DNA of 64,000 nt from Isochrysis galbana (Eukaryota; Haptophyta; Isochrysidales; Isochrysidaceae): NCBI GenBank assembly GCA_018136815.1, contig CM030933.1, positions 7,293,137 through 7,357,136 of the forward strand. The letters run 5' to 3'. Below are positions 41,209 through 51,775 of the stretch, piece after piece (position 1 is the first letter of the stretch; each line of letters starts with the position of its first letter). Position numbers and translations under genes: made by a program. The notes beneath the pieces were generated by a model, which was not told where the DNA came from, made no database searches, and was given only the letters and a program-made list of their open reading frames with translations.

Positions 41209-41700
41209 CTACGAGGAGGGAACATAGAGACGCAAACAACTTCTAAAACAAAAAGGTCGATCGCGGATGCGACAGTATGACATTGGACATTGGGCGTTGG
41301 GCGTTGTTGCATGTTGTGTTGCTGGAGGCCGCAAAGGCCCCCATGAGAGATTGTTGTGTGAAGTGCCCGCCCCCGAGGGGTGCACTGACGGTAGGAGTTG
41401 CCACCATGGGGGTGGCAGCAAGGCTGCCACCTCCCATGGGGAGTCCTTGGTTTGGTGGAGGAGCGGAGGAGGTGGGCGGCAGGGCATTGTGCCCTGGGTC
41501 TGGCTGTCACCAGGGAACAGGACTCCTGGTGCTGTGGCTGCTTGGGAGGTGAGGATGGTGCCGTCATGTCGCATGTCGACGTTCTCGTCAGGCGGCGCGG
41601 AGGCCTGCGAGCGCTTGGGCTCCGGCGGTTTGGCGCGGCCCCGGTGGGGCGTCGTGGCGGCGGGGGGCTGGGAGGTGGGATCGGGCGGCGCGCGCTCCAT
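41209..41700 (-). pseudogene. MERA-family ORF, minus-strand copy
   Basis: From ATG 41700: MERAPPDPTSQPPAATTPHR, RAKPPEPKRSQASAPPDENV. After about 100 codons the family sequence (GGGSLAATPM, SAPLGGGHFTQQS) moves to another frame, so the copy is frameshifted. The leader TTTTTAGCG on its strand is conserved. Confidence 0.6.
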
Positions 41701-42328
41701 CGCTAAAAATCATTGAGATGAAAATGAGGACGACAACCTTCATGGCTGCATCCCATTGCAGCTACATACACATGGAGTGCAACAAATGCATCAACATACA
41801 ATCGATGCATCCTAAAAGAAAAGAACAACATGTATGGGCGGGACGGAGTACGCATCGCTAGGATTAGAGGCAACGGCACAGATGACCCTCCAACCGACGA
41901 GCGAACAATATGCAAGCTCGAAGCTGTGAATCTTTTGGACCGCTGATTTCGAATAAAATGAGCTTGGCTATTGGCTCTGGGCCCGGTGATCGTCAAGAAG
42001 CGATGCATGGCGGAGTGGCGACGGGCCATCGCTCGGCCACGATTGAGCTGGGCCACATGGTTGGCGAGTGGGGGTGGCGCAGCACCAAGGAGTGGCAAGC
42101 GGCCATAGTCGAGCACACTGATGCAGGTTGGGGGCGCGTGGGCATGAGCGCCCACTTCGAATGTTCTTGTTGCCTATCGTCGTGCTAGAGAACATATAGG
42201 TAAGATTGTAGATGTGGAGCAACGCTCGCAACCATATCGATGCGCACAGCCGGGTCGCCGCTTCGCACCATAGGAATTGAGAGTGAATTGCTTATCCAGT
42301 CCCAAATCTGTAAGCGAGGCCCCCTGCT
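41701..42328. other. Intergenic, no gene seen
   Basis: Moderate composition. Short unconvincing ORFs on both strands, and no repeat copy recognised. 3' flank of the MetRS gene. Confidence 0.4.
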
Positions 42329-45300
42329 TTACTTGATGATACCTCCCTTCACCGTACCCGCGACGCACGGACCAAATGGCGTAGCATAAACGAGGCCCTT
42401 GTAGCGTGCGGTGCCGTCATCCCCCGTGTTCATGTCAGGCTGGAGCTTCTCCCAGACCTTCTTCTTCGGGTTGAGGGTAGGTTCGGGCGGCGCGTCGTGG
42501 CCCTCGAAGACAATCCGCTGCCCTAGCGGCGCGTCTGCTGGGGGTGTCAAGAGTGAACACTGCGCGCCGTCGGCAGAGAAGGCGCAAAGCAGCATTGCCT
42601 GTGACTCGACGCCCTTGAGCTTCGAAGGCTTGGTGTTCGCGAGCAGTACAACTCGAGAATTTAGCAGAGTTTCAGCGCTCATGTACTTGACAAGGCCTGA
42701 GACCACGCGGCGAGGGCCGGAGGGCTCACCGATGTCGACCTGCAAGGGCGAGGGAGGGCGGTTCTCAGTCAACTGCCACCGTACCAAGACAAAAGTATAG
42801 ACACCACTTGTAGCACGGATCGGACGGGCCTCACGCTGCATCCCGATCGCTCGCCAAACCGCTGGATATGGGACTTTGCACACCTGCTCGACATAGAGTG
42901 CATCCGCCTCCGGATGCTTGACAACCTCGACCACCTTGCCCACGCGCAAGTCAAGCTTATGCAAGTCATCCTCGGCAGTTCCCGTGGTGCCTCCCGCCTT
43001 GGCGCGTTCGGCAGCTGCCGCAGCCGCGGCACGCTTGCGCTCTGCCTCCTCCTTGGCGGCCTTCTTTTTTGCGGCCTCCTCCTCAATCCGGGCCTTTGCG
43101 TCCGCCGTCTCGCCTTTTGTGAAGAGGATATCGCCGCTGCCCTCTCCCGCCTTCTTCGAGGCAGCCGCACCGATCTCTGTCCCGGGCGTCAGGTTGTCGA
43201 GTGTCGGTCGTAGCCGTCGGATGGGCACCGGCGGGGTGTTCAGCTTAGTGAAGACTTTGGAGGAGGCCTCCACGAGCACGGGAGAGAGAAAGTGGGTACA
43301 CGCGTAGATGACTTCGAGAAGGGTGCGCACAACTGTGAGACGCTTGGGGTCGTCGGCGGGAAGTTTCCATGGCGACACGTCGGTCACATATCTGCAACCA
43401 CGGTAGGGCGCAACGACTCAGTGCGACAGGGATCGGCGCATTGCTGTGCCAGTGTGGCGATCGTCGGGCCCGGCGGACACGAAGAGCGTTGGCAGGCCAC
43501 GACCCACTTGTTCGCCGAATCGAGTGCGCGCATGACGAGGAAGAGGGAGTGGTCAAGCGCAAAGTCAGCATAGGCGTCCTCCACAGCTTCACGAAGCTCG
43601 CCAATGTCGAGGATTGGGTCGGCGGGAACGTCGGGGATCTGAAGCGCATTCATGCGGAGCCAAATTAGCTTTGGCCCGGTGTGCAGCTGAAATAGTTGAG
43701 ACGGGTAGTTCGAGGCAGCAGAGGAGGGAGCTCGCCGCTGCGCAATCGGCTGGGTCTTATGTCGAAGCCAAGCAGCGCACGCATCTCAATGAATAAAATG
43801 CTCGCTCCGTTGGCTCCTCACCTTGGAACCGGCATCTTTCTTGCAGAGCACGGTGGCCCTGTGGACGAGGTTGCCATAGTTGTCGGCAAGCTCGGCATTT
43901 TGACGGAGAACGAGCGCGTCTTCGCTGAAGGTGAGATCACCGCCGAATGGCGCATCTCGCACCTGGAGTGAGGATGCAAGTTAGCACTTGTCGAGCGTAT
44001 TACGCGCGAGCCCCCCCAAGTGGCAAGCTGGCGACAGGCCAATGTGTGCGAGAGTTCAGCGCATAGGCACAGCAACTGACCAAGAAGAAGCGAAACACAT
44101 CGACCGAATGCCGCGAGAGCACGTCGATCGGGTCGACGACATTGCCAATACTCTTGCTCATCTTGCGGCCATCTGGACCATGCACAAAACCATGTGCCAC
44201 AATCGAGGTGGGAAGCTTCTCTCCTGCTGAGAGAAGCAGCGCAGGCCAGATGATGGTGTGGAACCAGATGATGTCCTTTCCAATGAGGTGAACGTCCGCG
44301 GGCCAGAAGCGTGCATCGGGCCCATCGGGATGGCCGATGCCCGAAAGGTAGTTGGTCAGCGCATCAAACCAAACATACATTACGTGTTTGGGATCGTTGG
44401 GGACTGGGATCCCCCAGCTGAAGGCCGTGCGGGAAACGGATAGGTCGCGCAAAGGCTCCTTGAGGCGGTCTAGAATCTGCGTGGGGCAAGAGAGGGCGCG
44501 ATACGCGCACGTATGCAATGCGGGTTGGCGTAGCGGCGGACGAGCATGTTCGGAAGGGCGGCGGCCTGCCCCTCGCTGCTGGCAAGCCTGCCCATCGCAC
44601 CTCGTTCCGCCTCGACTCGGGTTGCACGAAGAGCGGATTCTCGCGGATGTGCTTCTCGATCGTCTGGTGATACTTTGATAGACGGAAAAGGTATGAGCTC
44701 TCTTGCACCTTTTTCAGAGGTTTACCAGAGGCGGGATCCAGGTAGTTGGTCGCCGCTGCCTCGGTGTCCGTCACGAACGCCTCCTCGCGCACATTGTACC
44801 TGTATGCGTTGATGAGGATGGGTATAGCCATTACAGCGCTTGGAAGATCTGATGCAGGGAGATGCGGAGCCGCCGGGCGAGGCTGCGCGCGGGGCTATGC
44901 CCGCAAGGCCGATTAACGGCCGTTGCTTGAGCGCACCATCCCTCATACGTGCCCAGATACACGTCCCCCTTGGCGAGCGCCTTGTTCCAAAATGCTTGGC
45001 ACCGCTCCATGTGAGGCTTCGAGGTTGTGCGGATATAGAAGTCATTGGACACTTTAAGTCGAGTGTTAAGGTCCTGTGATGAGTGCGGGTATGCGACGCC
45101 TGAGGTCAATCATGGGTGCAAACAAAGCCCACGAGGCGGTCCTCAGCGCCTTCCGGCGGCGCGCAGGTGCGTGCAACATACGACTGGCTCGCCCACCTTG
45201 AACCCGGCGACTGCGCGATTGCACAGCTCAATCGGCTTGATGCCCTCAGCAGCAGCTGTGTCAGCGATCTTTTGGCCGTGCTCGTCGCTTCCGGTGAGGA

Positions 45301-45961
45301 AGAAGACTTCACGTCCAAAGGCGCGGTGGTAACGCGCGATCACATCGGCGGTGACCGCCTCGTAGGCGTGGCCCATATGCGGCAGACCATTCGCGTAATT
45401 AATTGCGGTGGTGATGTAGAAGCGGTCGCCAGCGCGTTGTTTGCTCGCTGTGCGCGGCTTGGCGGCCGGGAGGGGAGCGGGACTGGCAATGATCCCGCAC
45501 GACGTCTGGACAATATCCTCAGGCGCGAGCCACAGCTCACGAAGCCTCGCCGTCTCTGCGGCAGTGGGGGCAACCTCGAGCAACTCTCCGGCGATGGCGA
45601 GGTCAAAGTCGCCTCTCACTGTGCCCGGCAGGGCCTCCGCTGGCTCACTGGCACCCGCGAGTGCAAGAACGGCTCGGAGCGCACCTGGGCCACGCCAGAG
45701 GCTCGCGACCACCGGCACACCCACCAGCCGGCGCCCAGGAGCGCCGAGAGAGCCAGCAAGCCGAGCGTTCGGGCTGAGCATCTTGAGAGCGCTCAGCTGC
45801 AGCCCTCGACTGCTGAAGCGCGAGAGGATCTGCGAGACGAGCCCCGCCTTGATGGCGGGCGGACGAAGCAGTACAAACGCCTCGTCGCCCTCCACGCTCG
45901 GGTAGAGCGCCGCCAGCGCCGCGAAGGCCTGCGAATCGCCGCAGCGGGAGAGGTCGAGCAT
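42329..45961 (-). CDS. Methionyl-tRNA synthetase with NDK-like and EMAPII domains
   Basis: The model is complement(join(42329-42739, 42884-43391, 43508-43686, 43822-43962, 44081-44476, 44601-44799, 44937-45073, 45197-45961)), 911 residues. All seven introns are GT-AG (116-144 nt) and frames close. Class I core: HIGH-type HMGH at 195-198 in [35 protein letters not shown] at 472-476 ([14 protein letters not shown]), then an anticodon-binding helix bundle ([22 protein letters not shown]). The C-terminus is a Lys/Ala-rich linker and an EMAPII/Trbp111 OB-fold ([29 protein letters not shown]) as in plant MetRS. Residues 28-151 resemble nucleoside diphosphate kinase ([41 protein letters not shown]). 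The catalytic His is missing, so it is probably a non-catalytic module. It charges tRNA-Met in the cytosol or an organelle. Confidence 0.95.
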
Positions 45962-46261
45962 CGCGCTCGCCGCCCCACGCGAGAGAGACCCCCCTAGCGC
46001 GTCGCCAGAAAAAGAAAACAGGGGGGGAGGGACGAGGAAGGACTCAGTGCTCTGATAGTAATGGTAGTACGTAAAACTGTTTAATGTTCTTACCGCTCAC
46101 GCGGCTCTGCACCCACTACTTTCACGCAAGGATCCCTATGTCCTATGTACACCCCCACTCCCTCGACCCTTCCCCCCTCTGCCCTCAGGCGACTCCCCCG
46201 TGCACTACTAGGGGGATAGGGGTAAAGGGCTGTCAGAGCAAGGCCGAGGCTAAGGCTTATA
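45962..46261. other. MetRS upstream region and repeat A copy
   Basis: The MetRS promoter region is short. From 46083 on, TTAATGTTCTTACCGCTCAC, CCCCCACTCCCTC and GTGCACTACTAGGGGGATAG mark a copy of dispersed repeat A, which is cut off by the TIR element at 46262. Confidence 0.6.
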
Positions 46262-46626
46262 GCCCGGTCACTCACTAGGGGGGTGCGGAGGGCGAAATTG
46301 GTAATGGGCAAATGGAGGCCTAAATAAGCTTTCTATAGGTTCTGGTATGAGAGATCAGCAAAAAAATGGGGGGTCCGCCGGCAAAATTTTCGAAAAATGG
46401 CCAATTTTAAGCCTCCGAAGACCAAGCGCCAAGCGTTGCCAAGCGCTAAAAAGTATATTCGGGCCCCCCTCCGGTATATTTTTTCTGATGCCCTTCATGC
46501 AAGGAATGCACAACTAAATTTAAATTTTTAACAAATTTTTATGGGTCGCGGCGCGGCAAAGGAACGGAACTAGCGCTAACTCAAGACAGGACTCCCTGCC
46601 GCGGCAAGCGCAAGCACCCTTCCCCC

Positions 46627-47628
46627 TTATGCCACCCAGCTCTTCACTAGCTTTCTACCTGCGCTAGCTGGAGCGCCCCTCCCTCCACACTCAAACAGCC
46701 CCCCACGCCAGGATCCTGTTTTGGTCTCGCAGGCAAGGGGGCCTAATGGGAGGGAGAGGAGCAACTCCTCAGAGAGGAGCTGTGGGGAAGGAGATGTCTG
46801 AGTGGGGGCGCTATACCCTTGCGCTAGGCATGGGCAGCGACGCCGCCTCAAGACATATCCTCCCTCTTGTCTTAAGTCGAAATTTTTGGTGCTTGAAACA
46901 GAGGGCGAGGGGGGTTGTGCTTCTTGGGTTGCTTGTAGTTCCAAGAGGGAGTGGGAGAGGGAGTGAAGTGTTGGAAGAGGGCCCAAGGCAGGGCACTGAG
47001 TTGTAGGTGATTGTGGCCCACAAGAGTGGGGTGAAAACGAGAGGTGTATCAACATGAGTCTTGAGTTGAAATTTTTGGTGCTTTGAACAGAGGGCGAGGG
47101 GGGTCGTGCTACTTGGGTTGGTTGTAGAGGGAAGGGAGAGTGGGAGAGGGAGTCAAGTGTTGAAGGAGTGCCCAAGGCAGGGCACTGAGTTGTAGGTTCT
47201 TGTGGCCCAAAGGAGCGGGGTGAAAACGAGAAGTGACTCAACATGGAAAACAGAGGCTTAGGGTGCTCTCCGTAGGAGATTGATGGTTGTGAAGTGCCCT
47301 CCCATGTTGGGTGCACTGATGGTAGAGGTTTCCACCATGGGGAGGGCAGCTGAGCTGCCCTCCCACATGAGGTGCTCTTGGGGTGGGAGGGTTTCCCACT
47401 GTTGGAGGGGGTCTCCAAGACCCCCTGCATGCTACGCAGAGCCATGGTGGCAACCTGTTCGGTGCCAGTGCTCGCCACCCCGCGCGCTTGCGCGGGTGTG
47501 GTTTGGATGGGCTGGATGGGCTTTGAGAGGGCTTTCTGACGAGCCGCCTCGGGCGGCGTGGGGCGTCCCAGGTGGGGCGCGGTGGCGAGGGTCGCCTGAG
47601 GCTCGGGAGCGGTCGCGGCACGCTCCAT
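46627..47628 (-). CDS. MERA-family ORF, longest open copy
   Basis: 333 codons from ATG 47628 (MERAATAPEPQATLATAPHL, GRPTPPEAARQ). It is Pro/Ser/Thr-rich. Its second half contains two tandem 62-64-residue units (SFSPRSFGPQEPTTQCPALG and SFSPHSCGPQSPTTQCPALG) that correspond to 188-bp DNA repeats. No enzymatic motif. It may be a nucleic-acid-binding or gag-like protein, or non-coding sequence that happens to be open. Confidence 0.45.
   Translation of the reverse strand: MERAATAPEPQATLATAPHLGRPTPPEAARQKALSKPIQPIQTTPAQARGVASTGTEQVATMALRSMQGVLETPSNSGKPSHPKSTSCGRAAQLPSPWWKPLPSVHPTWEGTSQPSISYGEHPKPLFSMLSHFSFSPRSFGPQEPTTQCPALGTPSTLDSLSHSPFPLQPTQVARPPSPSVQSTKNFNSRLMLIHLSFSPHSCGPQSPTTQCPALGPLPTLHSLSHSLLELQATQEAQPPSPSVSSTKNFDLRQEGGYVLRRRRCPCLAQGYSAPTQTSPSPQLLSEELLLSLPLGPLACETKTGSWRGGLFECGGRGAPASAGRKLVKSWVA
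46868..47244 (-). repeat. Two tandem 188-bp units inside TIR element
   Basis: 46868-47056 and 47057-47244 repeat TTGAAATTTTTGGTGCTT, AGAGGGCGAGGGGGG and GGCAGGGCACTGAGTTGTAG with about 10-15 percent difference. Both are in frame with the ORF, so the duplication lengthened the encoded protein. Confidence 0.8.
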
Positions 47629-47814
47629 AGGTCAAACTATAACAATAGTTTTGCAAGGAATGCACAACTAGTGACGGAGCCATAAGCTCTACCAGCTCAT
47701 ACCCTCCACGAAATGTGCTTCTCTACACATTATATGATCATCGACACAGATTGCGATTGACATTGATCATTACCGATTTCGCCCTCTGCACCCCCCTAGT
47801 GAGTGACCGGGCTA

Positions 47815-48448
47815 GCGGCTCGCGGCTTGTCGCACGCAGTGTGGCGGGAGAGGCGGTTCGTTCCCGCGCCCGCTCACCCATGCACTTCTAATAGTAAAAG
47901 TCGTTTTAATGTTAGCCCCTAGTCTTGTCATATGACACTCAGCATCAGTTCTAGAGCTACTGATACTGAGATATCATATACATATATGATATCATATATG
48001 AGAGAACAACTTGGCTCTGGCCAAACACATTTCAAATACATTCGAGGCCTACAACCCACGACACGCTTCAAATACAGCCAAATACATATGTATTTTGCCT
48101 CTGGCCAAATACAAATACGGTAAATGTAAATACATATATTTCCCATCTAGCATCTAAGGTCTAAGTCTAGTCTAAGGTCTAAGGTCTAGCTAGGGTCTAG
48201 GAGTGTGACGGTGTGACTAGCACATATCCGGTGCCCTTTGGCCTTTGGGCTCCCTACCCCCCACGGTAGCTCCCACAGCGATGCGTAACAAGAAAACGCG
48301 TAAACAGTAAACAGTCCAGAGATCACCACGCGCCCCTGCCCCCGCGGCGCGTATTCAACAACTAAAGTAGATAAGCCACTAACCTTTTTTTTGTAAGCTA
48401 CTGCCCCCCTCTACAGGGAGTCTCTATCCCGCGCCGCCCTCGAGGGCG
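47815..48448. other. Intergenic, AT-rich with palindromes
   Basis: Contains ATATCATATACATATATGAT-type palindromes (47970-48000), CTCTGGCCAAATAC repeats (48010-48115) and AGGTCTAAGTCTAG repeats (48155-48200). A CTCTACAG/GGAG acceptor-like site at 48417 could mark an upstream intron of the Fcf2 gene. Confidence 0.45.
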
Positions 48449-49012
48449 ATGGGCTCCACGCCGCAGACGTCCTCGCTGCCGCGCCTCTGCGCCTCAGCCC
48501 CCTCATTGTACCTACGCACTGACGCGTCCACGGGGGTGATTGTACGTGCGACCAATGCGCGACCCGCCGCGCCGCTCCTTGACGCCGGCCTCCAGAGCGG
48601 CGCCGAGAATCGCCCGAAGAAGGTAGGCAGACGCGCAAAGGCGCGAGGGCGGCCGGACACCGCCGGTGCCGGCTGGGCGCACATGCCCGCGCAGGAGCTT
48701 ACTCCCGAGCTGAAGCGCGAGCTGCAAATGATCCGCATGCGCGGCGCTCTAGACCCGAAGCGCTTCTACCGCACATCCGACATGAAGAAGGAGCTGCCCA
48801 AGTACTTCCAGCGTGGCACCATAGTCGAGGGTACAGGAGAGGGCAAGACCAGGCCCGTCAAGGGCAGCCTGTTTAGGGCGACACTCAACGACGAGAAGAT
48901 TCGCAAGCGTGCGAAGAACCAGTTCCACAAAATTCAGCAGGCAACGATGGAGGGCGTCAAGAGGACTACAGGGCCAAAGGTATACCGTAGCAAGAAGTCG
49001 CAGCGGAGGTGA
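48449..49012 (+). CDS. FCF2: Fcf2-family pre-rRNA processing factor
   Basis: 187 residues from ATG 48449. After an Ala/Arg-rich N-terminus the Fcf2 domain runs from about residue 73 to the end: AGWAHMPAQELTPELKRELQ, IRMRGALDPKRFYRTSD, LPKYFQRGTIVEGTGEGKTR, then FHKIQQATMEG. The family (yeast Fcf2, vertebrate TdIF2 C-terminus) is nucleolar and needed for early 18S rRNA cleavages in the small-subunit processome. The basic tail (VYRSKKSQRR) suits nucleolar localisation. The N-terminus is shorter than usual, and an upstream exon cannot be excluded. Confidence 0.93.
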   Translation: MGSTPQTSSLPRLCASAPSLYLRTDASTGVIVRATNARPAAPLLDAGLQSGAENRPKKVGRRAKARGRPDTAGAGWAHMPAQELTPELKRELQMIRMRGALDPKRFYRTSDMKKELPKYFQRGTIVEGTGEGKTRPVKGSLFRATLNDEKIRKRAKNQFHKIQQATMEGVKRTTGPKVYRSKKSQRR

Positions 49013-49466
49013 ATGGTGCTGCCTTGCAGGAGCCAGTCGTGAGCTGGCTAGGATGTGCAATGATTCGGAGACGTGGTGCCTGCCGTGCGAAGGATTAGGT
49101 GGCGATCTAAACACCTAGTCTAGCCGATATTTCTCTGCTTGTGCAGCATATTGCTATGCTGAGTGGCAGCCAGGTGCAGAACAACATGCTGCCAAGCCCA
49201 CGTCCCACGTTGCTCTGGCAGCTCTCACAGAGCCGAACTGGGAATTGGATGTCGCTGCTGAGGTTCTATCCGCGAGAGGGAGACGGCACATAACGTATCA
49301 GACCCTAAATAAGATAATACGGCATACGACGGAAGAGGGTGCCCTCGATCACCAATTGCTCGCACTAGACATGTGCATATGCATATGCATATCACATGCA
49401 TATATGTATGTACTAGTATGACATATGACACGAGGTATGCCACTGCCGCTTCCGTTTCCATATGAC
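49013..49466. other. Intergenic, no gene seen
   Basis: 3' flank of FCF2. An alternating ATGCATATGCATATGCAT patch at 49370-49410 could adopt cruciform structure. Confidence 0.45.
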
Positions 49467-49640
49467 AAACTGACTTTATACTTAGTTCACATGGGATAGG
49501 CGCCTCGTGCCCTCCCCCCTCAGGCTTCAATTTCCCGGGCGGCCAAACTGCTATTGTTATTGTTAATGTTATAGTTTGAGCGATGGAGCGCGCGCCGACG
49601 GCCGACGCCCCCCCCCCCCCTCTCAGCCAACCGCGAAAAA
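49467..49640 (+). repeat. Palindrome motif plus truncated MERA 5' end
   Basis: An imperfect copy of the palindrome (CTGACTTTATACTTAGTTC) is followed by ACATGGGATAGGCGCC. The MERA leader TGTTATAGTTTGAGCG then gives ATG 49583 (MERAPTADAPPPPLSQP). The coding part stops after about 17 codons, where repeat A begins. Confidence 0.6.
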
Positions 49641-49644
49641 AAAC

Positions 49645-50871
49645 TTCAGAATATTCTTACTACACTCGCGGCGCATGGAACCACTACTTACACGTAGCAT
49701 ACTTTCTACACCCGCCCACTCCCCCGGCCCTTCTCCTTCTCCCCCCGCCATCAAGCGGCTCCCCCCGTGCACTACTAGGCGGATTGGGGTAAAGGGCGTA
49801 GATATGGTTCGGTGCCCCCCCCCCCCCCCCCTCCAGTGATCACTTCCCCCTGTCCTCCTGTGCCTACCGGGCTGGCGGCGGCCTAAGTCCTGACGTCCTG
49901 ACTTGCAACCTGTAAACGGTAAACAATAAACAGGCGCGGGACTTACCCATATTCGGTGGGCGGAGCTAGGAGCTAGGAGCTCTAGCTCCGCCCACCCCCT
50001 TCTCCGCGCTCTCTCTCCCCTCTCCTTCGGCATGCGCGATGGCGCACCGGCGGCAGGCCTGCAGCTGCCCTCAGGCGCCCCCTGGAGGCTCCTTGCTGAC
50101 CTATCTGCCTGTTAGGCCTAGGTAGAAATATGTAGTTTTTCTTGCCCAAATATGTAGTAAAAATATGTCGAAATATGTAGGAAATCCGCCCAAATATGTA
50201 GAAATATGTAGTGAAAGAATGTCCCTTTCCCTTGCCGCTCCCACTCCGCCCGCTCTCGCTCTCGCTCTCGCTCTCCCTCTCCCTCGCCGCTCGCTCTCTC
50301 TCGCTCTCGCTCTCGCTCTCGCTCTCCCTCTCCCTCTCCCTCTCCCTCTCTCTCGCTCCCCCTCTCGCCCCGCGCGCTCTCGCGAACTCCCACTTGCGAC
50401 CCCCCCCGGCGTAACGTCCATAATTAGTATGTAAACCCCCTCCGTAAGCCATGTACGCGCCCAAATATGCAGTAAATATGTGAACCATGCACAAATATGT
50501 GATCGATATGTATTCCGGAAAATTTGACCCAAATATGGAATATGTAGTTCAATATGTCACATATTTCTACCTAGGCCTACTGCCTGTCGACAGGGGGGGG
50601 TAGGGGGGTGGGGGGGTTGGAGCGATGGGGCCTAGCCACGGCACAGGCAAGGACGCGCGAGGCCGGCAAGCCTGCCAGTGAAAGAGTGAATCAGCAGGAC
50701 AATGTGCTCCTGGCAAGCCATCAGGCATGCTAGGAGCAGGAGCATCGGCATGGGTCATCATGGGTGGTTCCTCCCCCATGGCAAGGCGAGGGCGGGAGGA
50801 GGGGAGGAGTGGAGAGAGGGGCGGGGGCTCGTGCCCCCCCCCCATGGGCGAACTAAGTATAAACTTAGTTG
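49645..50871 (-). mobile_element. Composite dispersed repeat, copy interrupted by a MITE
   Basis: Inverted relative to 26721-27460 and sharing its block order: repeat A end (ATATTCTTACTACACTCGCG), GTGCACTACTAGGCGGATTG, GGCGGCGGCC, CTGCCTGT(CGACAGG), GGCTCGTGCCCCC, and the palindrome at 50850-50871. A 467-bp element splits it at 50113-50579. Confidence 0.75.
50113..50579. mobile_element. hAT-like MITE, 467 bp, with 8-bp TSD
   Basis: Ends are 21-bp perfect inverted repeats beginning TAGGCCTAGGTAGAAATATG. The direct repeat CTGCCTGT flanks it at 50105-50112 and 50580-50587. The related repeat at 26.95 kb has a single copy of that octamer (there as ACAGGCAG) and no insertion. Length, 8-bp duplication and TAGG-type ends fit non-autonomous hAT elements. 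The interior repeats AAATATGTAG many times near both ends, as subterminal transposase sites do, around a CT-rich core. No ORF. Confidence 0.9.
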
Positions 50872-50921
50872 CCATTTCTTGGCGAAGATTTTCGTGGCGG
50901 CAGGTGGCCCCCCTAAGAGGG

Positions 50922-51775
50922 TGCAACTCGAGGTTCCTTTTTTTTTGTCACGCCCCTCCCGGCTTTTTAGGTATATAATTTCTACTGACCCCTAACTTCG
51001 CCCCTAACTCGGGGGTTGACCGCGCGCAGACAAACATAAACACGGGGACCCATCAAGCGGAAGACGTCTTGTGTTTCGTTTGTGCCTCCCGTTTCAATAT
51101 CGCCTCCGCATCGAAGGTCAGTTTCATTTTCTCCGTCTTGTAAAAGCGAAAATACTTTGTCTTCCACAGTACCAAGAGGAGAAGAATAAACAGCGCGAAG
51201 ACCACCCCGACCGCGATCCCGACCCGTGTGAGGCCATCCTTCGACGCGATGACTGCTGCGAATGAAGCACTAACGAGAGGCGTAGTGGAAATGGGCGGAG
51301 GCAACGGCGCAGTTGTGGTGGACGCACCGCCGGGCGGCGAGGGCGTAGTGGAAATGGGCGGAGGCAACGGCGCAGTGGAAATGGGCGGAGGCAACGGCGC
51401 AGTTGTGCCGGGCGGCGAGGGCAACGGCGCAGTGGAAGTGGACGCACTGCCGGCAGACGCGGCCTCCTCGAGCGCCGGCGCGTGCGCGGCGTTGGCCGGC
51501 GAACGAGGTGCCTGCTCGTCGGCCAGGGCGTCCAGCATCGTGAGCACCGACTCCGCGAGCTGCGGCTGTTTCGCATGCGCGCGCTCTCCCTGCTCGGTCA
51601 ACAGAGGCGACGGCGTACTCGTAGGGGACCGGCTGCGATGTCCCCTTTTCTACGGTCAAATCGCCTTGCTGCACGTTTGTACTGTAAAAAAGGGGGTCCT
51701 TTAAGTAGAACTTATACCGTCCACATGGGGGGCACTTGCGAAAAAAACAACCAAACCTGAGGTTGCACCCTCTTG
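50922..51775. repeat. Region bounded by related inverted sequences
   Basis: AGAGGGTGCAACTCGAGGTTCC at about 50928-50949 is the imperfect reverse complement of GGTTGCACCCTCTTGG near 51755-51772. The latter, with GAAAAAAACAACCAAACCTG before it, recurs at 63228-63262. These may be the ends of a mobile element enclosing the membrane ORF below. The match is short. Confidence 0.4.
51053..51601 (-). CDS. Hypothetical Pro-rich single-pass membrane protein, partial
   Basis: The minus-strand frame has an acidic/Ala-rich start (SVLTMLDALADEQAPRS), tandem PLPPPIST units (about residues 70-110), and a strong transmembrane helix GIAVGVVFALFILLLLVLW near residue 140. A basic tail follows (KTKYFRFYKTEKMKL). 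The open frame extends back to a TAG near 51653 with no ATG except the internal Met at about residue 22, so a first exon or that Met must start it. Topology would be extracellular Pro-rich stalk and short cytosolic tail. No family assigned. Confidence 0.45.
   Translation of the reverse strand: MTEQGERAHAKQPQLAESVLTMLDALADEQAPRSPANAAHAPALEEAASAGSASTSTAPLPSPPGTTAPLPPPISTAPLPPPISTTPSPPGGASTTTAPLPPPISTTPLVSASFAAVIASKDGLTRVGIAVGVVFALFILLLLVLWKTKYFRFYKTEKMKLTFDAEAILKREAQTKHKTSSA

Larger units (their letters stand above)
46262..47812. mobile_element. 1.55-kb TIR element with TA target duplication
   Basis: 46262-46305 and 47769-47812 are inverted repeats of 44 bp with two mismatches, outer ends GCCCGGTCACTCACTAG. 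TA flanks both ends. It carries a MERA-family ORF on the minus strand and no transposase, so it is non-autonomous. TA duplications are typical of Tc1/mariner-type elements, but the terminal sequence is not one I recognise. Related ends lie at 59233-59247 and 63822-63837. Confidence 0.8.
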
